The position numbers were made by a program, and so were the translations under genes. A stretch of 64,000 bases of DNA from Geodermatophilus aquaeductus. Lineage in GTDB: Bacteria > Actinomycetota > Actinomycetes > Mycobacteriales > Geodermatophilaceae. Below the pieces are notes generated by a model that did not search any database, had not been told where the DNA came from, and saw nothing but the letters and a program-made list of their open reading frames with translations. The stretch covers positions 310,001 to 374,000 of the forward strand of contig NZ_FXTJ01000005.1 in NCBI RefSeq assembly GCF_900182545.1, read 5' to 3'. This document shows, one piece after another, positions 1-8,951 of the stretch (positions are counted from its first letter, which is position 1; each line of letters starts with the position of its first letter).

Positions 1-690
1 CTGCTCAACATCGCCGACATCACGCGCACCGCCGAGATCGCGCACGAGGCCGGCGCGCTGCTCGTCGTCGACAACACCTTCGCCTCGCCCTACCTGCAGC
101 GGCCGCTGACCCTGGGCGCCGACGTCGTGGTGCACTCGACGACGAAGTACCTCGGCGGGCACTCCGACGTCGTCGGCGGGGCGCTCGTCGTCCGCGACGG
201 GGACCTCGCCGAGCAGCTGGCCTACCACCAGAACGCGATGGGGGCCGTCTCCGGGCCGCTGTCGGACTGGCTGGTGGTGCGCGGCATCAAGACCCTCGGC
301 GTGCGGATGGACCGCCACCAGGCCAACGCCGCGCGGATCGCCGAGTACCTGCTGCAGCACGCCGCGGTCTCGCGCGTCCTCTACCCGGGCCTGCCCGACC
401 ACCCCGGCCACGACATCGCCGCGAAGCAGATGTCCGGCTTCGGCGGGATGCTGTCGTTCCGGCTGGCCGGCGGCGAGGAGGAGGCACTGCGGGCGTGCGA
501 GCGGTTCGGGCTGTTCACGCTGGCCGAGTCCCTGGGCGGCGTCGAGTCGCTGGTGGAGCACCCGCACCGGATGACCCACGCCAGCGCCGCGGGCTCGCCG
601 CTGGAGGTGCCGGCCGACCTGGTCCGGCTCTCGGTGGGCATCGAGGACGTCGACGACCTGCTCGCCGACCTGGAGCAGGCGCTCCGCTGA
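1..690 (+). CDS. Cystathionine gamma-synthase/lyase, C-terminal part
   Basis: This is the 3' part (about 229 residues) of a PLP-dependent Cys/Met metabolism enzyme; the start lies before the window. The visible reading frame holds the VVDNTFASP strand and the STTKYLGGHSD segment that carries the PLP-binding lysine. The GVESLVEHP and LVRLSVGIED motifs follow near the end, as in MetB and cystathionine gamma-lyase. Members join or split cystathionine in the cytoplasm. The sequence alone does not separate synthase from lyase. It ends convergently with the ferredoxin gene, with a hairpin between them. Confidence 0.9.
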   Translation: MLNIADITRTAEIAHEAGALLVVDNTFASPYLQRPLTLGADVVVHSTTKYLGGHSDVVGGALVVRDGDLAEQLAYHQNAMGAVSGPLSDWLVVRGIKTLGVRMDRHQANAARIAEYLLQHAAVSRVLYPGLPDHPGHDIAAKQMSGFGGMLSFRLAGGEEEALRACERFGLFTLAESLGGVESLVEHPHRMTHASAAGSPLEVPADLVRLSVGIEDVDDLLADLEQALR

Positions 691-695
691 CCCGG

Positions 696-744
696 CCCCG
701 TCCAGGGTCCCGCCCCGAGCTCGCGAGGGGTGGGGAGGACGGGG
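696..744. terminator. Hairpin between convergent genes
   Basis: An outer 8-bp stem CCCCGTCC/GGACGGGG (696-703 and 737-744) encloses a second GC stem of CCCGCCCC with GGGGTGGG (one wobble pair). It lies between the ends of the PLP-enzyme gene and the ferredoxin gene, so it could end transcription from both sides. There is no clear T tract. Confidence 0.45.
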
Positions 745-752
745 TCCTCACA

Positions 753-938
753 TCAGTCGGTGACCGTCAGGGCCCGGGTGGGGCACTGCTGCGCGGCCTG
801 CCGGACGGACTCCTCGTCGTCCGGCCGGTCCTGCAGCACGTGCACCACGCCGTCGTCGGAGACCTCGAAGACGTCGGGGGCGAGCATCTCGCAGGCACCC
901 GAGCCCACGCACAGCTCGCGGTCGGCGGTGACCCGCAT
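753..938 (-). CDS. 3Fe-4S type ferredoxin
   Basis: A 61-residue ferredoxin. Cys10, Cys16 and Cys52 (LCVGSGAC and QQCPTRAL) give the three-cysteine pattern of 3Fe-4S ferredoxins that deliver electrons to bacterial cytochromes P450. The ATG overlaps the stop of the upstream P450 gene in a TGATG arrangement, so the two are translationally coupled. The P450 is its likely partner. It is strongly acidic in the middle, as expected for docking to P450 and reductase. Confidence 0.9.
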   Translation of the reverse strand: MRVTADRELCVGSGACEMLAPDVFEVSDDGVVHVLQDRPDDEESVRQAAQQCPTRALTVTD

Positions 939-2227
939 CAGCGGGTCCCGCCGAGCCGGGCCGGCAGCCGCTTGAGCCCGTTGACGAACGACGACGCCAG
1001 CCGGTGCGGCGGGCCGGTCACCTCGAGGTCGGGCAGCTGGTCGAAGATCGCCCGGAAGGTGACCTGCAGCTCGCGGCGGGCCAGGTGCGCGCCCAGGCAG
1101 AAGTGCGGGCCCTTGGACCCGAAGCCGACGTGCGGGTTGGGGTCGCGGCCGACGTCGAAGCGCTGCGGGTCGGCGAAGACCTCGGGGTCGCGGTTGGCGG
1201 CGTTGTAGAACAGCAGGAACTTCTCCCCCGCGGTGAAGCGGTGGCCGCCGACCTCGCCGTCCTGCGTGGCGGTGCGGCGCATCCAGGTCACCGGGCTGAC
1301 CCAGCGCACGACCTCCTCGACGCCGGTGCGGTCCAGGGACGGGTCGGCGGCCCACCGCGCCCGCTCCTGCGGCCACTCCGAGAGCGCCAGCAGGCCCTGG
1401 GAGATGGCGTTGCGGGTGGTCTCGTTGCCGGCCACCAGCAGCAGGATGAAGAACGACGCGATCTCCTGGTGCGAGAGCCGCTCGCCGTCGACCTCGGAGC
1501 GGACCAGCGCCGTGGTCAGGTCGTCCCGGGGATCGGCCAGCCGCTCGCCCGCCAGCCGCTCCATGAGCGCGGCCATCTCCATGCCGGCGGTGAGGAAGGC
1601 GGTGAGCGGGTCGTCGTTCTCGATGAGCTCCGGGTCCCCGCCGCTCAGGATGATGTTGGAGTTGGCCAGCACGCCCGGCCGGTCGGCCTCGGGGACGCCC
1701 ATCATGTCGCAGATGACGCGCAGCGGGATCGGCGCGGCGATGTCGGCGACGACGTCGATCACGCCGTCGTTCGCCTCCGCCGTCGCCCGGGCCCGCGCCA
1801 GGACGTCGTCGACGATCGTGCGCACCGAGTCCAGCGTGCGCTCGAGCATGCGCGGGGTGAACGTCTTCGACACGATCCGGCGGATCTTGGCGTGCCGCGG
1901 GTCGTCCATGCTGATCAGCGAGCCGTAGAACTCGTGCAGCTCGGCCGGGACGTCCTGCATGGACACCGCGCCCTTGCCGGAGCAGAACACCGCCGGCTGC
2001 GAACTGATCGCCTCCAGGTCGGCGTAGCGGGTGACCGCGTGGTAGCCGGGTCCGGACGGGATGCCGGGGATCTCGGGCTCGGCGAAGAAGGCGAAGGGGC
2101 GCTCGGCGCGCAGCCGGTCCAGCGCCGCGTGCCGCTCGGCCGGCGGGCGCACCCACCACTCGCGGTCGGACAGGTCCACGGTCGCCAGATCGACCTCCGC
2201 CGGCGGGATCGGGGCCTCGACGCTCAC
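938..2227 (-). CDS. Cytochrome P450
   Basis: A 429-residue soluble P450. The I-helix motif AGNETT, the K-helix ExxR (EEVVR) and the heme loop GSKGPHFCLG with its thiolate cysteine are all present. The general style resembles actinobacterial CYP124/125/142-like enzymes acting on sterols or branched lipids, but the substrate cannot be read from sequence. I place the start at the GTG at 2227 because GAGGAGG lies 6 bases upstream. An ATG 13 codons earlier (2266) is in frame but has no such site. The ferredoxin follows directly and is probably its electron donor. Confidence 0.9.
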   Translation of the reverse strand: MSVEAPIPPAEVDLATVDLSDREWWVRPPAERHAALDRLRAERPFAFFAEPEIPGIPSGPGYHAVTRYADLEAISSQPAVFCSGKGAVSMQDVPAELHEFYGSLISMDDPRHAKIRRIVSKTFTPRMLERTLDSVRTIVDDVLARARATAEANDGVIDVVADIAAPIPLRVICDMMGVPEADRPGVLANSNIILSGGDPELIENDDPLTAFLTAGMEMAALMERLAGERLADPRDDLTTALVRSEVDGERLSHQEIASFFILLLVAGNETTRNAISQGLLALSEWPQERARWAADPSLDRTGVEEVVRWVSPVTWMRRTATQDGEVGGHRFTAGEKFLLFYNAANRDPEVFADPQRFDVGRDPNPHVGFGSKGPHFCLGAHLARRELQVTFRAIFDQLPDLEVTGPPHRLASSFVNGLKRLPARLGGTR

Positions 2228-2308
2228 GGACGACCTCCTCGTCGAACGGTCAGCAGTGACCGTCAACCTAGAGAGCGCGCCCTGTGATCAGCAACACACC
2301 TCGGTGTG

Positions 2309-3178
2309 TCAGTGCGCGAGCCGCCCGTGCAGCCACTCCCGGGCGTGGGCGTTGCCCGCGCGGCCGCGTCCGCGCGCCTCCTCGACCGCCGCGCCGAACT
2401 CGCCGGACAGGCAGCGGTCCAGGGCGGCGTCGAGACCGTCGGCGGTGAGCTCCTCGGCCGGCAGCACCAGCGGCCAGCCGAGGGCGCCGGCCTGGCGGGT
2501 CACCTTCGCGCCGCCGGCGATCGGGTCGCAGGCCACCACCGGGCGGCCGTGCTTGAGGCCGAGGACCAGCGCGTGCAGCCGCATGCTCACGACGACGTCG
2601 GCCCGGCCGATCAGCGCCTCGACCTGCGCCGGCCGGCGGGGGTGCGGCTTCTCGAACTGGTCCATGTCCAGCTCGAACCACGGCAGCCGCCGGGTGGCCA
2701 GCCACTCCTCGATGACGCCGCGCACCCGCTCGGCCCGGCTGCGCTCGCCGTACTCGCCCTGCGCCGGGGTGTAGGCCACCGCGACGACGGGGACGTCCGG
2801 CACCGGACCCTCGATCGCCAGGTCGGGCCGGGCGACGTCGTCGGCGTCGCGCTCCCAGACCTCGTCGAACAGCGCCCGGCCGGCCTCCTCGACCACCGAG
2901 ACGTTGACCGCCCAGCGCGCCGCCCCCGCGAACGCCGACGTCAGGTCACGCAGCAGCGGGGCGTCCCGGATCGGGCCGCTGACGAACAGCAGGTGCGTGT
3001 AGTCGGCCGGGTCGACGTCGCGCCAGTTCACCCCGCGCTCGAGGAACGGTGCCTCGGCGACGTCGAAGTCCACGCCCGCCTCGGCGAGCCAGCGGGCGAC
3101 GGTGCCGGCCCCCAGTTCGTCGCCGACGGTGGCGATCACCTCGTCGAAGCTGAACCAGCCGGCCAGGAGGACACGCAC
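2309..3178 (-). CDS. Polysaccharide pyruvyl transferase family protein
   Basis: About 289 residues, starting at a GTG. The C-terminal half holds ADVVVSMRLHALVLGLKHG and PVVACDP, the core signature of the polysaccharide pyruvyl transferase family (PF04230). Members add pyruvate ketals to cell-wall or exopolysaccharide sugars. The N-terminal half is a Rossmann-like segment (MRVLLAGWFSFDEVIATVGDEL). No other glycan genes lie beside it, so its acceptor is unknown. It stands alone between the P450 and the small acetyltransferase, all on the same strand. Confidence 0.75.
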   Translation of the reverse strand: MRVLLAGWFSFDEVIATVGDELGAGTVARWLAEAGVDFDVAEAPFLERGVNWRDVDPADYTHLLFVSGPIRDAPLLRDLTSAFAGAARWAVNVSVVEEAGRALFDEVWERDADDVARPDLAIEGPVPDVPVVAVAYTPAQGEYGERSRAERVRGVIEEWLATRRLPWFELDMDQFEKPHPRRPAQVEALIGRADVVVSMRLHALVLGLKHGRPVVACDPIAGGAKVTRQAGALGWPLVLPAEELTADGLDAALDRCLSGEFGAAVEEARGRGRAGNAHAREWLHGRLAH

Positions 3179-3237
3179 ACGCTCGAGGCTCGCAGCACCC
3201 GCCGGGCGGCGCGCGGACTGACCCGTTCCGGTGCGGC

Positions 3238-3528
3238 TCAGGCGTCGGTGCGGTCGACCAGGTCGCCGTACTCGGGGTGGCGCTCGATCCAGCCCCGCAC
3301 GAACGAGCAGCGCGGCACGACCCGCTCACCGCGCGACCGGACGTCGTCCAGAGCGGCGCGGACGAGCTTGCCGCCCAGCCCGGAACCCCCGGCGTCGGGA
3401 TCGATCTCGGTGTGGGTGAACACCACCCGGTCTCCGCGGCGGTCGTAGGCGGCCAGCCCCAGGAGGCGGTCGCCGTCGCGGATCTCGTAGCGCGCGGCCT
3501 CGGGGGCGTCCTGCACGGTCGGCTCCAT
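3238..3528 (-). CDS. Small GNAT-family N-acetyltransferase (YjdJ-like)
   Basis: A 96-residue protein matching the short Acetyltransf_CG class (PF14542). It has a strand with HTEIDPDAGGSGLGGKLV, the acetyl-CoA loop, and the C-terminal PRCSFVRGWIERHPEY. These small GNAT proteins are about half the size of normal acetyltransferases, and their substrates are mostly unknown. The start is the ATG at 3528, which gives the family length. The tRNA-fMet and its terminator lie just upstream on the same strand. Confidence 0.85.
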   Translation of the reverse strand: MEPTVQDAPEAARYEIRDGDRLLGLAAYDRRGDRVVFTHTEIDPDAGGSGLGGKLVRAALDDVRSRGERVVPRCSFVRGWIERHPEYGDLVDRTDA

Positions 3529-3573
3529 GACGTCGCCCAACGGCGGCGGACGCCGGACTGTTCCACCGACACG

Positions 3574-3609
3574 ACGAGGGCCCCGGAGCAGGTGCTCCGG
3601 GGCCCTCGT
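3574..3609 (-). terminator. Terminator after the first tRNA-fMet
   Basis: A perfect 17-bp inverted repeat (ACGAGGGCCCCGGAGCA and its complement) with a 2-base centre. It begins 6 bases past the 3' end of the tRNA and so probably ends the tRNA transcript before the GNAT gene. Confidence 0.8.
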
Positions 3610-3614
3610 GCCAG

Positions 3615-3688
3615 TAGCGGGGACAGGATTCGAACCTGTGACCTCTGGGTTATGAGCCCAGCGAGCTACCGAGCTGCTCCACCCCGCG
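3615..3688 (-). tRNA. tRNA-Met (CAU), initiator type, copy 1
   Basis: A 74-nt cloverleaf without encoded CCA. The anticodon loop is CTCATAA, and the anticodon stem CTGGG/CCCAG has the three consecutive G-C pairs of initiator tRNAs. The D stem has A11-U24, and position 1 does not pair with 72 (C1, U72), the usual bar to elongator use. On its strand a -10-like TACAGT (3706-3701) lies about 13 bases upstream. A near-identical copy sits at 7023-7096. Confidence 0.95.
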
Positions 3689-3813
3689 TCGGTAGATCCC
3701 ACTGTACACACCCCTCCGGGCGGCCGCCGCGGGGGTGGAGGGGCGGGCGCCCGGGTAGGACGGGCGCGCCGGGGAGCAACGCCCGGCGGCACCCGCACCC
3801 CCGGGAGCGACCG

Positions 3814-4380
3814 ATGACCGCGAGCACCGACGACCGCGACGTCGTCGACGTCCTGACCACCGACCACCACGAGGTCCTCGACCTGGTCGGCCGGATCCCG
3901 ACCGCCGACCCCGCCGAGCGGCGCGACATGGCCGACACCGTCATCGCCGAGCTGATGCGGCACTCCGTGGCCGAGGAGATGTACGTCTACCCGGCCATGC
4001 GCGAGCACCTGCCCGACGGCGACGCCGCCGTCCAGGACGACATCCAGGAGCACCAGCAGCTCGTGGAGGTGATGAAGGAGCTCGAGGGCGTCGACTCCGC
4101 CGACCCCCGCTTCCTCGAGGTCCTCGGCCGGCTCGAGGGGGTGCTGCGCCACCACGTCTCCGACGAGGAGACCGAGCAGTTCCCCCAGCTGCGGGCCCGG
4201 CTGCCTCGCGGGCAGCTGCTGGGGCTCGGCCGGAAGGTGGAGACGGCGAAGAAGGCCGCACCGACCCGCCCCCACCCGTCCGCGCCGCACAGCGCGCTGT
4301 TCCACAAGACGCTGGGACCCGGCGTCGGGATGGTCGACCGCCTCCGCGACGCCCTGACCGGCCGGTCGAAGAACACCTGA
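3814..4380 (+). CDS. Hemerythrin HHE domain protein
   Basis: A 188-residue protein. Its first 130 residues form a hemerythrin-like four-helix bundle with the spaced ligands: TTDHHEVLDLV, LMRHSVAEEMYVYP, IQEHQQLVE and LRHHVSDEETEQFP. Such proteins bind a di-iron centre and are tied to oxygen, NO or oxidative-stress sensing in actinobacteria. The C-terminal 45 residues are basic and low in order. The start is the ATG at 3814, which places the HHE fold at residue 10. It stands alone between the tRNA and the racemase. Confidence 0.85.
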   Translation: MTASTDDRDVVDVLTTDHHEVLDLVGRIPTADPAERRDMADTVIAELMRHSVAEEMYVYPAMREHLPDGDAAVQDDIQEHQQLVEVMKELEGVDSADPRFLEVLGRLEGVLRHHVSDEETEQFPQLRARLPRGQLLGLGRKVETAKKAAPTRPHPSAPHSALFHKTLGPGVGMVDRLRDALTGRSKNT

Positions 4381-4463
4381 GGGCGGCACCCCTCGACCTC
4401 CGGCCCGCGGGGACCGATGATCGCCGGCGCCGACCGGCCCCCGCACTCCCTGGAGGACGTCTC

Positions 4464-5222
4464 GTGCCCGCACCGCCCGCCGGCCCCCGTCCGGACCGCA
4501 GCACACAGGCCGCCCGCCAACGGGTGGTCGGCATGCTCGGCGGGATGAGCTGGGAGTCGACCGCCGAGTACTACCGGCTGGCCAACGAGCTGGTCCGCGA
4601 GCGCCTCGGCGGGCTGCACTCGGCCCGTCTGCTGCTCGCCTCGGTCGACTTCGCCGAGATCGAGCGCCTGCAGGTCGCCGGCGAGTGGGACCGAGCCGGG
4701 GAGCTCCTGGCCGGGGAGGCGGCCCGGTTGGAGGCGGCCGGCGCCGAGCTGCTGGTGCTGTGCACCAACACCATGCACCGCGTGGCCGACCAGGTGCAGG
4801 CCGCCGTGGACGTCCCGCTGCTGCACCTGGCCGACGCGACCGCCGCCGCGGTCCGCGCCGCGGGGCTGTCCACGGTCGGGCTGCTGGGCACCGCGTTCAC
4901 GATGGAGCAGGCGTTCTACCGAGACCGGCTGGCGGGGCACGGGCTGCACGTGCTGGTGCCCGGCGCGGCCGACCGGGCCGAGGTGCACCGGGTCATCTAC
5001 GACGAGCTGTGTCTCGGCGTCGTGCGCGAGGAGTCCCGCGAGGCGTACCGGCAGGTCATCGGGCGGCTCGTGGACGCCGGCGCGGAGGGCGTGGTCCTCG
5101 GCTGCACCGAGATCGAGCTGCTCGTCGGTGCCGGGGACAGTCCCGTCCCGGTCTTCCCGACCACGAGGCTGCACGTCGAGGCGGCGGTCACCGCCGCCCT
5201 GGACGGCGTGCCGGTGGGGTGA
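4464..5222 (+). CDS. Aspartate/glutamate racemase family protein
   Basis: A 252-residue cytoplasmic enzyme of the Asp/Glu racemase fold. The two catalytic cysteines are visible in LCTNTMHR and GCTEIELL. The N-terminal GMLGGMSWESTAEYYR is typical of the YgeA-type aspartate racemase group rather than MurI. The GTG start at 4464 is preceded by GGAGGAC. It lies 6 bases before the serine hydrolase gene, so the two are probably co-transcribed. The exact amino acid substrate is not determined. Confidence 0.85.
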   Translation: MPAPPAGPRPDRSTQAARQRVVGMLGGMSWESTAEYYRLANELVRERLGGLHSARLLLASVDFAEIERLQVAGEWDRAGELLAGEAARLEAAGAELLVLCTNTMHRVADQVQAAVDVPLLHLADATAAAVRAAGLSTVGLLGTAFTMEQAFYRDRLAGHGLHVLVPGAADRAEVHRVIYDELCLGVVREESREAYRQVIGRLVDAGAEGVVLGCTEIELLVGAGDSPVPVFPTTRLHVEAAVTAALDGVPVG

Positions 5223-5228
5223 CCCGCG

Positions 5229-6347
5229 ATGTCCCCGACCCCGTCCACCCCGCCCGCCGACCCCGACCTGCTCGCCGCCGCCCGCGCCACCGTCACCGGC
5301 CTGATGGCCCGTCACTCCGTGCCCGGTCTGACCGTCGCCGTCACCGGCCCCGACCGGCTGCTGTACGCCGAGGGCTTCGGCAACGCCGACCTCGCCGCCC
5401 GGCGGCCGGCCACCGCCGACACCGCCTACCTGTGGTTCTCCATGTCGAAGATCGCCACCGCCACCGTGGCGATGCGGCTCGCCGACGAGGGCCGGCTCGA
5501 CCTCGACGCCCCGGTCGAGGAGCTGGTGCCGGCGTACGCGGCCCGCTCCGGTCCGCAGCCCCGGGTGCGCCAGCTGCTCGACCACACCGCCGGCGCCCCG
5601 AACCCGCTGCCGGTCCGCTGGGTGCTCCCCGCCGACGCCGACGACGCCGAGGTCGACGCCTTCGCCCGACGGGTGCTGGCCCGCCACGGCCGGCCGACAC
5701 GGCCCGCCGGCGGGCCGGCGCGCTACTCCAACCTCGGATACCTCGTCCTCGCCGAGGCGGTGAGCCGGGCCGCCGGTGCGCCGTTCCCCGACCACGTGCG
5801 ACGGGCGCTGCTGGCGCCGGCCGGCATGACCGGCACCGGCTACGGCCACCGGGACGACGCCGCCTCCGCCACCGGCTACGTGCGCCTGCCGCGACCGCTG
5901 GCTCCGGCGCTGCGGGCCGCACTGCCGGCCGGGATCGTCGGTGACCGGCACGGCGGACACGTCGCACTGCGCCCGTTCCGGGTGGCCGGTGCCGGCTACG
6001 GCGGTCTCATCGGCAGCGCACCCGACGCCGCCCGGCTGCTGCGGCTGCACCTGTCCGACGGCGTGGTCGACGGCACCCGGATCCTCTTCCCGGAGAGCAC
6101 GCGGGCGATGCGCACCATCGTCATGCCGGGGCGGCCGTTCGACCTGGGCCTGGGGTGGTTCCGCCGCCCCGCCGACCGCGGCGCCCGGCCGGGCTTCGTC
6201 GAGCACTGGGGCACCGGGGGCGGCTTCTGGAACGCGATGCGTCTCTACCCCGACCTGGGCCTCGGCGTGGTGGTCATGGCCAACACCACCCGCGCGTACG
6301 ACCACTCCGCGCTCATGGCCGCGCTGGTCGCCGCGTTCGCGGGATGA
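5229..6347 (+). CDS. Serine hydrolase, beta-lactamase class C family
   Basis: A 372-residue serine hydrolase of the class C beta-lactamase/DD-peptidase fold. The SxxK motif is SMSK, the YxN motif is YSN (ARYSNLGY), and the third box is HWGTGG. There is no convincing signal peptide, so it may be a cytoplasmic esterase-type member rather than a periplasmic beta-lactamase. It follows the racemase gene closely. Such pairs could act on D-amino acid compounds, but that is inference. Confidence 0.85.
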   Translation: MSPTPSTPPADPDLLAAARATVTGLMARHSVPGLTVAVTGPDRLLYAEGFGNADLAARRPATADTAYLWFSMSKIATATVAMRLADEGRLDLDAPVEELVPAYAARSGPQPRVRQLLDHTAGAPNPLPVRWVLPADADDAEVDAFARRVLARHGRPTRPAGGPARYSNLGYLVLAEAVSRAAGAPFPDHVRRALLAPAGMTGTGYGHRDDAASATGYVRLPRPLAPALRAALPAGIVGDRHGGHVALRPFRVAGAGYGGLIGSAPDAARLLRLHLSDGVVDGTRILFPESTRAMRTIVMPGRPFDLGLGWFRRPADRGARPGFVEHWGTGGGFWNAMRLYPDLGLGVVVMANTTRAYDHSALMAALVAAFAG

Positions 6348-6457
6348 GCACCCCGCCGCCCCGCGGACCGGGCGGGTCCACCGTGGCAGGAGATGTCGTC
6401 CCCCGACCTCACAATCGCGGCGTCCGGGACGTCCACCCGATGGGGAGACGCGAAACG

Positions 6458-6943
6458 ATGAGCAGGACGCACACCGTGGTGCCCTCGCCGATCGGACCGC
6501 TGACCGTCGTCCGTGAGGACGGGGTCCTGGTCCGGCTGGCCATGTCCCCACCGGGGCGCCTCGTGGACCCCGAGATCGGCGAGCGGTCCGACGAGGGGTT
6601 CGACGACGTCGTCCGGCAGTTGGGTGAGTACTTCGCCGGCGAACGGACCGACTTCGACCTGCCGCTGCGGCCGGTCGGCAGCGACTTCGAGCTGGCCGTC
6701 TGGGAGCAGCTGACCCGGATCCCCTACGGCGAGACCCGCTCCTACGGCCACGTGGCCGCGGCGGTCGGCGAGCCCGGCGGCGCGCAGGCGGTCGGTGCCG
6801 CCAACGGGCGCAACCCGCTGGCGATCGTCGTCCCCTGCCACCGGGTGATCGGCGCCGACGGCAGCCTGGTCGGCTTCGGCGGCGGGCTGGCCCGCAAGCG
6901 CTTCCTGCTCGACCTGGAGCAGCGCGACCGCCGGTTGTTCTGA
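6458..6943 (+). CDS. ogt: Methylated-DNA-protein-cysteine methyltransferase
   Basis: A 161-residue suicide DNA repair protein that moves alkyl groups from O6-alkylguanine to its own cysteine. The active site IVVPCHRVIG and the helix-turn-helix segment FELAVWEQLTRIPYGETRSYG are intact. I place the start at the ATG at 6458, which gives the typical length and follows GGGGAG. It has its own start well after the hydrolase gene, and a strong hairpin follows it. A second, cysteine-lacking family member is at 42958-43296. Confidence 0.93.
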   Translation: MSRTHTVVPSPIGPLTVVREDGVLVRLAMSPPGRLVDPEIGERSDEGFDDVVRQLGEYFAGERTDFDLPLRPVGSDFELAVWEQLTRIPYGETRSYGHVAAAVGEPGGAQAVGAANGRNPLAIVVPCHRVIGADGSLVGFGGGLARKRFLLDLEQRDRRLF

Positions 6944-6976
6944 CGCGCGGGTCGAACCGGTCGACCACCCGCGCAG

Positions 6977-7018
6977 ACGACGACGGCCCCCACAGGAACC
7001 TGTGGGGGCCGTCGTCGT
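6977..7018. terminator. Bidirectional terminator between ogt and the second tRNA-fMet
   Basis: A perfect 20-bp stem (6977-6996 and 6999-7018) with a 2-base centre AA. It follows ogt on the plus strand and the tRNA on the minus strand, so it serves both. Confidence 0.85.
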
Positions 7019-7022
7019 GTGG

Positions 7023-7096
7023 TAGCGGGGGCAGGATTCGAACCTGCGACCTCTGGGTTATGAGCCCAGCGAGCTACCGAGCTGCTCCACCCCGCG
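7023..7096 (-). tRNA. tRNA-Met (CAU), initiator type, copy 2
   Basis: A 74-nt tRNA that differs from copy 1 (3615-3688) only at the base pair 49:65 of the T stem (G-C here, A-U there). It keeps CTGGG/CCCAG, A11-U24 and the C1/U72 mismatch. The 12 bases upstream are also shared (CTACCGA), and a -10-like TAGAGT lies at 7114-7109 on its strand. Confidence 0.95.
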
Positions 7097-7140
7097 TCGG
7101 TAGTCACCACTCTACACGCCCGCGCGGGGCCCCGCCGCCG

Positions 7141-7162
7141 GGGGCGGACCCGGGTCCGCCCC
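7141..7162 (-). terminator. Terminator of pgi
   Basis: A perfect 22-base palindrome (GGGGCGGACCC and its complement), 8 bases past the pgi stop on the minus strand. It also lies upstream of the second tRNA promoter, insulating it. Confidence 0.7.
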
Positions 7163-7170
7163 CTCCCTCG

Positions 7171-8802
7171 CTAGGCCGGTCTGCCGCGGCCCTCGCGCAG
7201 CACCCGCACCAGCGCGTTGGTCGAGGAGTCCGAGTCGTAGTCCGGCGGGCCCTCGCTCTGCAGCTTCGGCGCCAGCTCGTTGGCCATCACCTTGCCCAGC
7301 TCCACGCCCCACTGGTCGAAGCTGTTGATGCCCCAGACCACGCCCTGGGTGAAGACGCGGTGCTCGTAGGCGGCGACCAGCTGGCCCAGTGTCGACGGCG
7401 TCAGCTTCGGCGCCACGATCGCGCTGGACGGGTGGTTGCCGGGCATGACCTTGTGCGGCACCACGTCCGGCGCCGTCCCGTCGGCGGCCACCTCCTCGGC
7501 CGTGCGCCCGAAGGCCAGTGCCCGGGGCTGGGCGAGGAAGTTCGACAGGAACAGGTCGTGCATCCCGTCGAGGTCGTGGTTGGGCTGGGCGAAGGCGATG
7601 AAGTCTGCCGGGCAGAGCACCGTGCCCTGGTGCAGCAGCTGGTAGAAGGCGTGCTGACCGTTGGTGCCCGGCTCGCCCCAGACGATCTCGCCCGTCGCGA
7701 CGTCGACCGGCGACCCGTCCAGGCGCACCGACTTGCCGTTGGACTCCATGCAGAGCTGCTGCAGGTAGGCCGGGAAGCGGGCCAGGTACTGCGCGTAGGG
7801 CAGCACCGCCTGGGTGCGGGTGCCGAAGAAGTCGATGTACCAGACGCTGATCAGCCCGAGCAGCGCCGGCAGGTTCTCCTCCCACGGCGCGGTCCGGAAG
7901 TGCTGGTCCATCGCGTGGAACCCGTCGAGCAGCTCGCGGTACCGCTCGGGCCCGATGGCGACCATCAGGGACAGGCCGATCGCGGAGGTGAACGAGTACC
8001 GCCCGCCCACCCAGTCCCAGAACCCGAACATGTTGTCGGTGTCGATGCCGAAGTCGGCGACCTTCTCCGCGTTGGTCGAGACAGCGGCGAAGTGCTTCGC
8101 GACCGCGGCCTCGTCGCCGCCGAGTCCCTCGAGCAGCCACCGCCGGGCCTCGCGGGCGTTGGTGAGGGTCTCCTGGGTGGTGAAGGTCTTCGACGCGACG
8201 ATGAACAGCGTGCTGGCCGGGTCGAGGTCGCGGGTCGCCTCGGCGAGGTCGGTCGGGTCGATGTTGGAGACGAACCGGAAGGTGATCGACCGCTCGGAGT
8301 AGTCGCGCAGCGCCTGGTAGGCCATCGCCGGGCCGAGGTCGGAGCCGCCGATGCCGATGTTGACCACCGCGCGGATCCGCTCGCCGGTGTGCCCGGTCCA
8401 CTCGCCGCTGCGGACCCGCTCGGCGAAGGAGGCCATCCGGCCCAGCACCTCGTGCGCCTCGGTGTTGACGTCGCGGCCGTCGACGACCAGCCCGCTCGGG
8501 GCCGGGTCGCGCAGCGCGACGTGCAGGACCGCGCGGTCCTCCGTGGTGTTGACGTGCTCCCCGCGGAACATCGCCTTGGTGCGCTCGCGAAGCCCGGCGG
8601 CGTCGGCCAGCGCGGCCAGCAGCCGGACCGTCTCGCGGGTCAGCCGGTTCTTCGAGTAGTCGAGGCGGAGGTCGCCGGCGGTGACCACCAGGTCGGTGCC
8701 CCGCTCCGGCTCCTCCGCGAAGAGGTCGCGGAGGTGGCGGTCCCCGATCTCGCGGTGGTGCTCGGTCAGGGCCTGCCACTCCGGGGTCTCGCTGATCCGC
8801 AT
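7171..8802 (-). CDS. pgi: Glucose-6-phosphate isomerase
   Basis: A 543-residue cytoplasmic enzyme that interconverts glucose 6-phosphate and fructose 6-phosphate. Visible family signatures are [25 protein letters not shown], the GGRYS box, and [18 protein letters not shown] near the end. Length is typical of the long bacterial form. The ATG at 8802 is preceded by AGGAGGACAG, a near-perfect ribosome binding site. The gene stands alone between its own terminator and that of the UPF0182 gene. Confidence 0.97.
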   Translation of the reverse strand: MRISETPEWQALTEHHREIGDRHLRDLFAEEPERGTDLVVTAGDLRLDYSKNRLTRETVRLLAALADAAGLRERTKAMFRGEHVNTTEDRAVLHVALRDPAPSGLVVDGRDVNTEAHEVLGRMASFAERVRSGEWTGHTGERIRAVVNIGIGGSDLGPAMAYQALRDYSERSITFRFVSNIDPTDLAEATRDLDPASTLFIVASKTFTTQETLTNAREARRWLLEGLGGDEAAVAKHFAAVSTNAEKVADFGIDTDNMFGFWDWVGGRYSFTSAIGLSLMVAIGPERYRELLDGFHAMDQHFRTAPWEENLPALLGLISVWYIDFFGTRTQAVLPYAQYLARFPAYLQQLCMESNGKSVRLDGSPVDVATGEIVWGEPGTNGQHAFYQLLHQGTVLCPADFIAFAQPNHDLDGMHDLFLSNFLAQPRALAFGRTAEEVAADGTAPDVVPHKVMPGNHPSSAIVAPKLTPSTLGQLVAAYEHRVFTQGVVWGINSFDQWGVELGKVMANELAPKLQSEGPPDYDSDSSTNALVRVLREGRGRPA

Positions 8803-8896
8803 CTGTCCTCCTGCGCGCGCGTCCGTCGTCCCCACCCTTGCGCACGGGCGGCTCCCCGGCCACGGAAGCCGGCGGTCCCCCGTCCCCGAGACGCAG

Positions 8897-8930
8897 CGGA
8901 CCCCGGTCCTCCAGGGAGGACCGGGGTCCG
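8897..8930 (-). terminator. Terminator of the UPF0182 gene
   Basis: A perfect 14-bp stem CGGACCCCGGTCCT with a 6-base loop, 21 bases past the stop of the UPF0182 gene. Confidence 0.85.
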
Positions 8931-8951
8931 GACTGCCGTGCCCGCGCGGGG

